Of a stretch of DNA of 5,677 nucleotides, positions 1 to 5,677 are shown in pieces. This stretch comes from Defluviicoccus sp. Its GTDB lineage: Bacteria > Pseudomonadota > Alphaproteobacteria > Rhodospirillales > Defluviicoccaceae. Position 1 is the stretch's first letter. Every line of letters begins with the position of its first letter. Position numbers and translations under genes: made by a program. The stretch lies in assembly GCA_013414705.1 (NCBI GenBank), contig CP058705.1:3165735-3171411 (forward strand), in the 5' to 3' direction. The notes under the pieces are model-generated. The model worked only from the letters and a program-made list of their open reading frames with translations, did not search any database and was not told the origin of the DNA.

Positions 1-6
1 GCAGCC

Positions 7-3000
7 ATGATCGGCGGACTGATCCGATGGTCGGCACACAATCTCCTCCTGGTGCTGATCGGCACGGTGTTTATCGTCGCCGCCGGCATCTATGCGGTGG
101 CGAAAACGCCGCTCGATGCCATCCCCGACTTATCGGACGTGCAGGTCATCGTCTTCACCGAATACCCGGGCCAGGCGCCGCAGGTGGTCGAGGATCAGGT
201 GACGTTTCCGCTGACCACGGCGATGCTGGCGGTACCGCACGCGAAGGTGGTGCGAGGGCTGTCGATGTTCGGCGCGTCCTTCGTCTACATCATCTTCGAG
301 GACGGGACGGACATCTACTGGGCGCGCTCGCGTGTCCTTGAATACCTGAACTTTGCCTCGAAGCAGCTGCCGCAGGGCGTGACACCGACCCTCGGCCCGG
401 ATGCCACCGGCGTCGGCTGGGTCTACCAGTACGTCGTGACCAGCGCCAAACGCACGCTGGCCGAACTGCGTACCTTGCAGGACTGGTACGTCCGCTTCGG
501 GCTGGCAAAGGCGCAAGGGGTCTCCGAGGTCGCGAGCGTCGGCGGCTTCGTCAAGACCTATGCCGTCACCGTCGATCCGCGGCTGCTGAAGTCCTATAGG
601 ATCCCGCTGTCCCGCGTCCTCGATGCCATCCGCGAGAACAACATGGACGTCGGCGGCCGGGTCATCGAGATGACCGAAACCGAGTACATGGTGCGCGGCG
701 AGGGCTACCTGCGCGGCATCGCCGATCTGGAGGAGATCGTCCTCAAGGCCGATGCGCTGACGCCGGTCCTGCTGCGTGACGTAGCGCGGGTCGAACTCGG
801 CCCGGACGAGCGACGCGGGCTGACCGAGCTGAACGGCGACGGCGAAGTGGTCAGCGGCATCGCCATCCAGCGCTACGGCGGCAATGCGCTGGACGTCATC
901 GACAACGTCAAGGCGATGATCCGAGAGATCACGCCCAGCCTGCCCAAGGATGTCTCGATTGAAACCGTCTACGACCGCTCGGAGCTGATCCACCGGGCGA
1001 TCGAGACCCTGAAGAGCACGCTGTTCGAGGAGAGCCTGATCGTGGCGTTCGTCTGCGTCGTGTTCCTGCTGCACGTCCGCAGTGCGCTTGTGGCGATCAT
1101 CATGCTGCCGGTGGGTGTGCTGATGGCCTTCATCGCCATGCACGCGCTCGGCATCAACTCGACCATCATGAGCCTCGGCGGCATCGCGATTGCCATCGGC
1201 GCGATGATCGACGCCGCCATCGTGATGATCGAGAACGCACACAAGCACCTGGAACGCGCCGCCCCCGGAACACCACGCATCACGTCGCTCATCGACGCGG
1301 CGGTCGAGGTCGGCCCGTCTCTGTTCTTCTCGCTGCTGATCATCACCGTCTCGTTCCTACCGATCTTCACCCTGGAAGCACAGGAAGGCCGGCTGTTCAA
1401 GCCGCTGGCGTATACGAAGACGTTCTCGATGGCGGCCGCAGCACTACTGTCGGTGACACTGGTGCCGGCGCTGATGGTGCTGTTCATCCGCGGCCGGATC
1501 ATCCCGGAGAAGAAGAACCCCATCAACCGCGCCCTGATCTGGATCTATCGCCCGGTGATCGCGCTCGTGCTGCGGGCAAAGCTGCTCACCGTCGGCCTGG
1601 CGCTGCTGGTGCTCGGTGCCACGGTGTGGCCGGCACAGCGGCTCGGCACCGAGTTCATGCCGACGCTGAACGAGGGCACGCTGTTCTACATGCCGGTGAC
1701 GCTGCCGGGGCTCTCGATCACCAAGGCCGCCGAGCTGCTGCAGACCCAGGACAAGATCATCAAGTCGTTTCCGGAAGTGGCCTCGGTCTACGGCAAGGCC
1801 GGGCGGGCGGCGACTGCCACCGATCCGGCGCCGCTGGAGATGTTCGAGACCGTCATCAACCTGAAGCCCGAGAACGAATGGCGGGCCGGGATGACGGCCG
1901 ACGGGCTGATTGGCGAGATGGACCGGGCGCTGCAGTTTCCCGGCGTCAGCAACGCCTGGACGATGCCGATCAAGGCGCGGATCGACATGCTCTCGACCGG
2001 CATCCGCACGCCGGTCGGCATCAAGCTGTTCGGCCCCGACCTGGACGGACTCGACCGGGTGGCGCGCGAGATCGAGGCGGCGGTGCGGACGGTGCCCGGC
2101 ACCACCAGCGTCTACGCCGAGCGCGTGATGGGTGGCTACTACGTCAATATCGAGCCGGACCGGGCGGCTCTCGCCCGCTACGGGCTGATGATCGGCGATG
2201 TCCAGGAGGTGGTGAAGAGCGGCCTCGGCGCCGAGGCGGTGACGACGACGGTGGAGGGCCGCGAGCGCTACACGGTCAACGTCCGCTATCCGCAGGCCTT
2301 CCGCTCCGATCCCCGGGCGATCGCCGAGAACATCCTGATCTCGCTGCCGAATGGGAACTCCGTCCCGCTCGGCCAGGTGGCGACAGTGAGCCTGGCCAAG
2401 GGGCCGCCCAGCGTGCGGACCGAGAATGCCCAACTCGTCGTCTACATCTATGTCGACTTCCGCGATCGCGACATCGGCGGCTATGTCGCTGACGCCAAGC
2501 AGGCGGTGGCGGAGCGGGTCACGTTTCCGCAGGGCTACTACGTCACCTGGAGCGGCCAGTTCGAATATCTGCAGCGCGCCGAGGCACGGATGCGGATCGT
2601 CGTGCCCCTGACGCTCGCGATCATCTTCCTGCTGCTCTACCTCAACTTCCGCCGGCTGACCGAGACCCTGATCGTCATGCTGAGCCTGCCATTCGCGCTC
2701 GTCGGCGGGCTGTGGTTCGTCTGGTCTCTCGGCTTCAATCTCAGCGTCGCCGTCGTGGTGGGCTTCATCGCACTTGCCGGTGTCGCCGCCGAAACCGGCG
2801 TGATCATGCTGATCTACCTCGATCACGCCTGGAGCGCGATCAAGGCGCAGTGCGCGGCCGAAGCCCGGACGCCGACCCGCGACGACTTGCGCCAGGCGAT
2901 CATGGAGGGCGCGGTCGAGCGGGTGCGCCCGAAGATGATGACGGTAATCGCGATCATGGCCGGCCTGCTGCCGATCCTGTGGTCCACCGGCACCGGCTCG

Positions 3001-3168
3001 GAGGTGATGCAACGCATCGCGGTGCCGATGATCGGCGGCATGGTCTCTTCAACGATGCTGACGCTGATCGTCATCCCGGCAATTTACGGCCTGATCAAGG
3101 GCTGGGGGTTGCCATCAGGCAAGAGGGATGTTGCACCCCGCTCCCCATCCCAGAGCCCGGCCGGCTGA
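7..3168 (+). CDS. cusA: CusA-type Cu(I)/Ag(I) efflux RND pump, inner-membrane subunit
   Basis: This proton-driven pump takes Cu(I)/Ag(I) from the periplasm or inner membrane and passes it to a CusB/CusC-type channel. It has 1053 residues; E. coli CusA has 1047. Seen: an N-terminal membrane helix at about 13-32, the two large periplasmic loops, and the TM4 motif GAMIDAAIVMIENAHKHLE typical of the monovalent-cation (CusA) branch rather than the divalent CzcA branch. By recall of E. coli CusA, M562, M612 and M661 match the binding site M573/M623/M672 with identical spacing (50 and 49 residues). M388/M1001, M400/M475 and M407/M490 match the membrane methionine pairs. D402, E929 and K976 match the proton-relay residues D405/E939/K984. 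The start at 7 gives the family N-terminus (MIGGLIRWSA). Its ATGA could overlap the stop of an upstream gene, as expected for cusB. No truncation or frameshift is visible. The C-terminal tail (GKRDVAPRSPSQSPAG) is not recognisable. Confidence 0.96.
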   Translation: MIGGLIRWSAHNLLLVLIGTVFIVAAGIYAVAKTPLDAIPDLSDVQVIVFTEYPGQAPQVVEDQVTFPLTTAMLAVPHAKVVRGLSMFGASFVYIIFEDGTDIYWARSRVLEYLNFASKQLPQGVTPTLGPDATGVGWVYQYVVTSAKRTLAELRTLQDWYVRFGLAKAQGVSEVASVGGFVKTYAVTVDPRLLKSYRIPLSRVLDAIRENNMDVGGRVIEMTETEYMVRGEGYLRGIADLEEIVLKADALTPVLLRDVARVELGPDERRGLTELNGDGEVVSGIAIQRYGGNALDVIDNVKAMIREITPSLPKDVSIETVYDRSELIHRAIETLKSTLFEESLIVAFVCVVFLLHVRSALVAIIMLPVGVLMAFIAMHALGINSTIMSLGGIAIAIGAMIDAAIVMIENAHKHLERAAPGTPRITSLIDAAVEVGPSLFFSLLIITVSFLPIFTLEAQEGRLFKPLAYTKTFSMAAAALLSVTLVPALMVLFIRGRIIPEKKNPINRALIWIYRPVIALVLRAKLLTVGLALLVLGATVWPAQRLGTEFMPTLNEGTLFYMPVTLPGLSITKAAELLQTQDKIIKSFPEVASVYGKAGRAATATDPAPLEMFETVINLKPENEWRAGMTADGLIGEMDRALQFPGVSNAWTMPIKARIDMLSTGIRTPVGIKLFGPDLDGLDRVAREIEAAVRTVPGTTSVYAERVMGGYYVNIEPDRAALARYGLMIGDVQEVVKSGLGAEAVTTTVEGRERYTVNVRYPQAFRSDPRAIAENILISLPNGNSVPLGQVATVSLAKGPPSVRTENAQLVVYIYVDFRDRDIGGYVADAKQAVAERVTFPQGYYVTWSGQFEYLQRAEARMRIVVPLTLAIIFLLLYLNFRRLTETLIVMLSLPFALVGGLWFVWSLGFNLSVAVVVGFIALAGVAAETGVIMLIYLDHAWSAIKAQCAAEARTPTRDDLRQAIMEGAVERVRPKMMTVIAIMAGLLPILWSTGTGSEVMQRIAVPMIGGMVSSTMLTLIVIPAIYGLIKGWGLPSGKRDVAPRSPSQSPAG

Positions 3169-3266
3169 TAAAAGATATGGCCATGATCGTTACTCGTGTG
3201 TGGCAATACCGGCACCCTAAGCGAGCTACCATGCGAAGAAGTCAATGTTGTATGACGTAAATCCAC
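3169..3266. other. Intergenic gap between cusA and the cyclase
   Basis: These 98 bases hold no recognisable RNA gene, no hairpin followed by a T-run, and no clear -35/-10 pair. An in-frame TAA at 3258-3260 means the cyclase cannot start earlier. A nine-codon reading frame (MRRSQCCMT) runs from ATG 3231 to that stop, six bases before the cyclase start. It may be chance. Whether the cyclase is co-transcribed with cusA cannot be decided from the sequence, but the lack of a terminator permits it. Confidence 0.5.
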
Positions 3267-4562
3267 ATGACGATGCCGGATTTTGACAAGCCGATTGATG
3301 TCGATACCTTTTTGCGAGATGCGGAACTGGCTGCCGAGCGTCTGTCGGCGCTCGTCCGGCTGGTGATTTTCGTAGCACTTCTCGCGCTTGTCTTGAGCAG
3401 CACGGTAGATCATCACCATGAACGATTTGCCCTTTTGGTCGTGTCCGGCTATGGCCTCGTCACAATCGTCGCGCTCATTCTTGCTTGGCGGCGCATGTTC
3501 CACCCCCTTCTGCCTTACGCCTACGCCACGTTCGATGTCGTACTGGTTTGTCTGAGCCTTCTGCTGGTCAGTCGGATGCTGGACTTTCCGCCGCACATGG
3601 TGTTCGCGATACCGGCTTCCGCGATCATCTTCGTTGTTCTCGCTCATGTCGCCATGCGCTTCCGGCCGGAATTGGTCGTGTATGCTGGTGCGCTGACCAC
3701 TGCTGTGCTGGGAACAGGCGTCGCCGTCATGCCGAAGCCAGAAACGGCGTCACCGTTCCTGAGTGGCACTCAGCACGGCGATCTTCTTCAGTCCCTGCTG
3801 CACTCGCGGCTCATGCCGTTCGGGATCGTCGCGCTGGCAACGCTGGCCCTATGGGCTACCTCGTGGCGGACACACCGGATGCTTCAGACATCGGTCGATT
3901 ACGCCCGCCGCCTTGGAACCCTCTCCCGGTTCTTCAGCCCCCATCTCGCCGACCGCCTGGCGCGCGAAAGAGAGCCGTATTTGTCGTCCGGTCGGCGGCA
4001 GCGCTGCGCCATCATGTTCATCGATATCTGCGGCTTCACGGACATGGCGCGAGAGATGACACCGGAAGACTTGAGCCAGATCCTGGCAGAGTTTCGAGGC
4101 GTTGTAACCCAGGTTATTTTTGAACATGGCGGAATGGTGGACAAATTTATTGGCGACGCAGTCCTGGCGGTGTTCGGGGCGTTCCAGGCGAAACCTGAGG
4201 ACGCGAAACAGACGATAGAATGCGGAATCAGCACGCTTGCAGCCGTCGAAGCATGGTCCGCCTCGCAACACGCTCGGGGAAAACCAGACATCCGGATCGG
4301 AATCGGTGCTCATTGCGGCGAGGTGTTCGTTGGCGCCGTGGGCGACGACCGTATGCTTGAATTCACCGTCCTCGGCGACGCCGTCAATGTGGCCGAACGC
4401 CTGGAACGGTTGACGCGCAAGGTTGGCGCCGCGTTCGTCGTTTCGCGGGAACTGCTGGAGGCGGCGGAACTGTCGCAGGCGTCGGCCTGGATGCCGATCC
4501 CGCAGTCACGTATCGTCGGTCGGCTGACCGGTCGCGATGTTTTTTGCTGCGGAGGAGCGTGA
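3267..4562 (+). CDS. Membrane-bound class III adenylate cyclase (six TM helices + catalytic domain)
   Basis: This 431-residue protein is predicted to make cAMP from ATP at the inner face of the cytoplasmic membrane. Six hydrophobic segments lie at about 27-45, 54-73, 81-102, 109-130, 136-155 and 181-199. A linker (RFFSPHLADRL, about 221-231) of the kind seen before bacterial cyclase domains follows, then the catalytic domain at about 245-400. All key residues are visible: metal-binding D253 (FIDICGFT) and D297 (KFIGDAV), purine-selecting K293 and T367 (EFTVLGDAVN), and the transition-state pair N374 and R378 (NVAER). The Lys/Thr pair fits class IIIb adenylate cyclases and argues against guanylate cyclase. 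An in-frame stop at 3258-3260 limits the start to ATG 3267 or ATG 3273; neither has a clear Shine-Dalgarno sequence. The first part of the gene looks more AT-rich at third positions than cusA. Its position between copper genes is unusual. Function of the catalytic domain is near certain; the signal sensed by the membrane part is unknown. Confidence 0.93.
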   Translation: MTMPDFDKPIDVDTFLRDAELAAERLSALVRLVIFVALLALVLSSTVDHHHERFALLVVSGYGLVTIVALILAWRRMFHPLLPYAYATFDVVLVCLSLLLVSRMLDFPPHMVFAIPASAIIFVVLAHVAMRFRPELVVYAGALTTAVLGTGVAVMPKPETASPFLSGTQHGDLLQSLLHSRLMPFGIVALATLALWATSWRTHRMLQTSVDYARRLGTLSRFFSPHLADRLAREREPYLSSGRRQRCAIMFIDICGFTDMAREMTPEDLSQILAEFRGVVTQVIFEHGGMVDKFIGDAVLAVFGAFQAKPEDAKQTIECGISTLAAVEAWSASQHARGKPDIRIGIGAHCGEVFVGAVGDDRMLEFTVLGDAVNVAERLERLTRKVGAAFVVSRELLEAAELSQASAWMPIPQSRIVGRLTGRDVFCCGGA

Positions 4563-4745
4563 GTACAGCCGCCCGCAGCAATACTTTGTCACCAATTTGA
4601 TACCCCGAGACACGGAGACGCACGATCTCCAGTTGGGTATCCGTCGTCCCTGGAAACGGGAGACTTATGGCGCACTGTGTTCGGCGACCGCAGGAAAACG
4701 TCCCTGGTGCGGATGCCATGAGCCTCATATTCAGCCGCCGTCCAC

Positions 4746-4783
4746 CCTTCGCCGATGTGGGCCGGTTTCGGTTCGAAGGCCGG
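4746..4783 (+). promoter_or_regulatory. Imperfect inverted repeats upstream of the Met-rich gene (possible operator or leader hairpin)
   Basis: CCTTCG at 4746-4751 has its perfect reverse complement CGAAGG at 4774-4779. Overlapping this, CCGG-T-TTCG (4762-4770) can pair with CGAA-GG-CCGG (4774-4783) around a GTT loop, 25 bases before the start at 4809. It could be a regulator-binding dyad or a leader hairpin. In a GC-rich genome short repeats like these can arise by chance, and no promoter elements were seen with it. Confidence 0.2.
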
Positions 4784-4798
4784 ATGGATGTTTCTGCT

Positions 4799-4804
4799 GA
4801 GGGA
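4799..4804 (+). promoter_or_regulatory. Ribosome binding site deciding the start at 4809
   Basis: GAGGGA lies four bases before ATG 4809. It supports that start over upstream in-frame ATGs such as 4755 or 4788, which would place extra residues ahead of a classical signal peptide. Confidence 0.65.
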
Positions 4805-4808
4805 AACG

Positions 4809-5009
4809 ATGAGACAGCGAAGTCGTTATGCCTTCGTCGCTGTGGTGATCACGGTCGCCGTTTCGTCCTCATCGCTGCTACCGGACACCCGGTATGCCCG
4901 GGCACAGGGACCGGACACGGCGGGCGACGGCATGATGGGCCAGGGAATGATGCGGGGCGGAATGATGCGGGGCGGAATGATGGGCCACGGCATGGAGGGC
5001 AGGAAATGA
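4809..5009 (+). CDS. Exported methionine-rich protein (signal peptide + GMMxG repeats); possibly the N-terminal half of a frameshifted cytochrome c
   Basis: This 66-residue product has a basic start (MRQRSR), a hydrophobic core at about 7-24 and a likely signal peptidase I site after ARA at residue 32, so it should be exported to the periplasm. The mature part is short and dominated by MM-x-x-G pentapeptides at 42-61, with nine methionines in 21 residues. Such clusters bind Cu(I)/Ag(I) in known copper proteins, which fits the neighbours. It ends at TGA 5007-5009, overlapping ATG 5006 of the cytochrome frame. From general recall of related proteins, a signal peptide, Met-rich stretch and cytochrome c domain would be expected in one chain. 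This may therefore be the front half of a gene split by loss of one base (for example AAAA to AAA at 5004-5006), or a real small copper-binding protein translationally coupled to the next gene. I cannot choose between these. Confidence 0.6.
   Translation: MRQRSRYAFVAVVITVAVSSSSLLPDTRYARAQGPDTAGDGMMGQGMMRGGMMRGGMMGHGMEGRK
4946..4985 (+). repeat. 15-bp tandem repeat encoding GMMRG pentapeptides
   Basis: AATGATGCGGGGCGG occurs exactly at 4946-4960 and again at 4961-4975, followed by a partial third copy (AATGATG) from 4976. A diverged unit (ATGATGGGCCAGGGA) precedes it from 4932. Each unit adds one Met-Met pentapeptide, so the copy number can change without altering the frame. Confidence 0.85.
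4994..4999 (+). promoter_or_regulatory. Shine-Dalgarno-like GGAGGG before the overlapping ATG at 5006
   Basis: GGAGGG ends six bases before ATG 5006 and lies inside the Met-rich reading frame. It could allow independent or re-initiated translation of the cytochrome frame, or act as a stimulator of ribosome slippage just before the TGA at 5007. Confidence 0.45.
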
Positions 5010-5446
5010 TGAGGCAGAACTGGGGCAGCGACGCCCGCCACCGTCAGTTCATGACCAACGGGGTTCCCGAGCCCTATGCATCGATGCGTGATCCCCTGCC
5101 TGATACGCTGCAGGTCCTCGCGCGCGGTCGCACCGTGTTCGACGGGACCTGCGCGTCCTGTCATGGCGCCCGCGGCCTGGGCAACGGCGAAGCAGGCAGC
5201 GAGCTGTCGCCACCGCCATCCAACCTGGTTGCCCTGGCGGCGATGCCGATGATGCGCAGCGATCCCTATCTCTACTGGGTGATTGCTGAGGGAGGTGCCG
5301 CAATCGGAACGGGCATGCCGGCATTCAAAGGCGCGTTGACGTCGGACGATATCTGGTCGGTCGTTCAGTTCCTGCAGGCGGGATTGCCAGGGGCGGGATT
5401 GCCAGGGGCGGACTTACCGGAGACGGGCGGATCGGAGGAACGGTAA
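5006..5446 (+). CDS. Class I c-type cytochrome domain protein
   Basis: This 146-residue frame carries a mono-haem cytochrome c domain. The haem attachment motif CASCH (C49, C52, H53) is followed by the usual small-residue stretch (GARGLGNGEAGSELSPPPSNL), and GMPAFKG supplies the likely distal ligand M104. A closing helix (DDIWSVVQFLQ) follows. The arrangement resembles the cytochrome cbb3/CcoP-like group. Haem attachment needs the periplasm, yet this frame has no signal peptide: it begins MMRQNWGSDARHRQ. The signal peptide lies just upstream in the other frame, so a frameshift joining 4809-5446 (about 212 residues) is the simplest way to make a functional cytochrome. ATG 5006 (or 5009) is the start if it is translated alone. 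Further upstream this frame is open to 4667 but reads as nonsense. The C-terminus ends in AGLPG repeats. Likely role: periplasmic electron transfer, perhaps linked to Cu(I) oxidation, which is inference from context. Confidence 0.85.
   Translation: MMRQNWGSDARHRQFMTNGVPEPYASMRDPLPDTLQVLARGRTVFDGTCASCHGARGLGNGEAGSELSPPPSNLVALAAMPMMRSDPYLYWVIAEGGAAIGTGMPAFKGALTSDDIWSVVQFLQAGLPGAGLPGADLPETGGSEER
5378..5422 (+). repeat. 15-bp tandem repeat encoding AGLPG pentapeptides
   Basis: GCGGGATTGCCAGGG occurs exactly at 5378-5392 and 5393-5407, followed by a degenerate third unit at 5408-5422 that encodes ADLPE. The repeats extend the cytochrome C-terminus beyond its last helix as a Gly/Pro-rich, probably disordered tail. 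Confidence 0.85.
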
Positions 5447-5452
5447 GGGGAG
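5445..5452 (+). promoter_or_regulatory. Strong Shine-Dalgarno deciding the GTG start at 5460
   Basis: AAGGGGAG overlaps the TAA of the cytochrome frame and stands seven bases before GTG 5460. It supports the GTG start; the nearby ATG at 5464 is in another frame and gives no recognisable protein. Confidence 0.75.
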
Positions 5453-5459
5453 CAGAACG

Positions 5460-5677
5460 GTGCATGATCACACGCACGCCGGCCACAACCATTCCCATCA
5501 CTCTGCCGTGCCAGGGCAGGTAAAAGACCCTGTCTGCGGCATGTCCGTCGATCCGCAGTCGGCGCAGCACCGCCATGAGCACGGCGGAGAGACCTACGTC
5601 TTCTGCTCCGAGCATTGCCTGCACAAGTTCCAGAACGATCCGCACGCGTATGTGGGTGACGGCCAGGACGCACAACC
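5460..5677 (+). CDS. His-rich N-terminus with YHS domain, probable Cu(I)-exporting P1B-type ATPase (cut by window end)
   Basis: Only the first 72 codons are present, and the frame stays open to the end. Translation from GTG gives a His-rich leader (HDHTHAGHNHSHH, residues 2-14) and then a YHS domain at about 22-65: DPVCGMSVDP with C26, followed by ETYVFCSEHCLHKF with C49 and C53, and DPHAYV. The three cysteines and the His cluster are candidate metal ligands. This combination is typical of the N-terminus of proteobacterial copper P-type ATPases of the CopA type, which pump Cu(I) out of the cytoplasm. The ATPase hallmarks (CPC, DKTGT) would lie beyond the window, so a stand-alone YHS protein cannot be excluded. 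It begins 13 bases after the cytochrome stop with its own good ribosome binding site, so it is very likely in the same operon. Confidence 0.8.
   Translation, partial: MHDHTHAGHNHSHHSAVPGQVKDPVCGMSVDPQSAQHRHEHGGETYVFCSEHCLHKFQNDPHAYVGDGQDAQ

Larger units (their letters stand above)
4563..4808. other. Non-coding gap upstream of the Met-rich/cytochrome genes
   Basis: I find no convincing gene in these 246 bases. Reading frames cross it (for example from ATG 4537 or ATG 4667), but their translations look arbitrary: Arg/Pro-rich, with no domain, signal peptide or good ribosome binding site. Two imperfect hairpins can be drawn, a weak one at 4643-4664 with a TGGAAAC loop and a better one at 4762-4783. 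No classical CueR operator with MerR-type promoter spacing was recognised. If the downstream genes have their own metal-responsive promoter, it should lie here. Confidence 0.5.

Noticed and set aside
130..1248. 372-codon open frame on the minus strand inside cusA
   Set aside because: Same antisense composition, no motif and no plausible ribosome binding site; it is a shadow of cusA.
1444..3012. 522-codon open frame on the minus strand inside cusA
   Set aside because: Its translation is His/Asp/Arg/Gln-rich with no domain, as expected for the antisense of a GC-rich gene; cusA itself is unmistakable.
3154..3166. AGCC-CGGCC-GGCT dyad at the end of cusA as a terminator
   Set aside because: The stem is only four base pairs and no T-run follows; it lies within the coding sequence.
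4537..4800. 87-codon open frame overlapping the cyclase end
   Set aside because: It starts inside the cyclase, and the product is Arg/Pro/Cys-rich with no recognisable feature; likely chance.
4667..5005. Upstream extension of the cytochrome frame to ATG 4667
   Set aside because: The translation has no signal peptide or domain and reads the Met-rich repeat out of frame (GPGND-AGRND). The frame starting at 4809 has the signal peptide and a good ribosome binding site.
5464..5520. ATG 5464 as the start of the last gene
   Set aside because: It is in a different frame from the YHS domain and gives only a short featureless peptide, while GTG 5460 has an ideally spaced AAGGGGAG.
1..5677. CRISPR array, insertion sequence, tRNA or rRNA
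   Set aside because: No spaced direct repeats, terminal inverted repeats, transposase or RNA gene signatures were seen on either strand.

Overview
The window reads as part of a copper/silver-handling gene cluster from a GC-rich proteobacterium, all on the + strand. An alphaproteobacterium is my best guess, from protein style and GC-rich third codon positions; nothing in the window fixes the taxon.

Layout. Positions 7-3168 hold a full-length CusA-type RND metal pump, with the three-methionine periplasmic site, the paired membrane methionines and the proton-relay residues all in place. A 98-bp gap follows. Positions 3267-4562 hold a membrane-bound class III adenylate cyclase: six predicted membrane helices, then a catalytic domain with all key residues. 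The 246-bp gap at 4563-4808 has no convincing gene but contains an imperfect hairpin shortly before the next start. Positions 4809-5009 encode a signal peptide plus a methionine-rich repeat. This runs by an ATGA overlap, in the -1 frame, into a c-type cytochrome domain at 5006-5446. Thirteen bases later, from a GTG start at 5460 with a strong Shine-Dalgarno sequence, begins a His-rich protein with a YHS metal-binding domain. It is cut by the window end and is most likely the N-terminus of a copper-exporting P1B-type ATPase.

How they may work together. The RND pump would expel Cu(I)/Ag(I) across the outer membrane with CusB/CusC partners outside the window. The ATPase would move Cu(I) from cytoplasm to periplasm. 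The exported Met-rich/cytochrome product would bind or oxidise Cu(I) in the periplasm. The cyclase is the odd member, since cAMP production is not a standard part of copper-resistance operons.

The main points to check are (i) the signal peptide/Met-rich part and the haem domain lying in different frames, which may be a frameshift, recoding, or real overlapping genes; (ii) the cyclase inserted among copper genes; and (iii) two separate 15-bp tandem repeats in the cytochrome locus, each encoding a pentapeptide.
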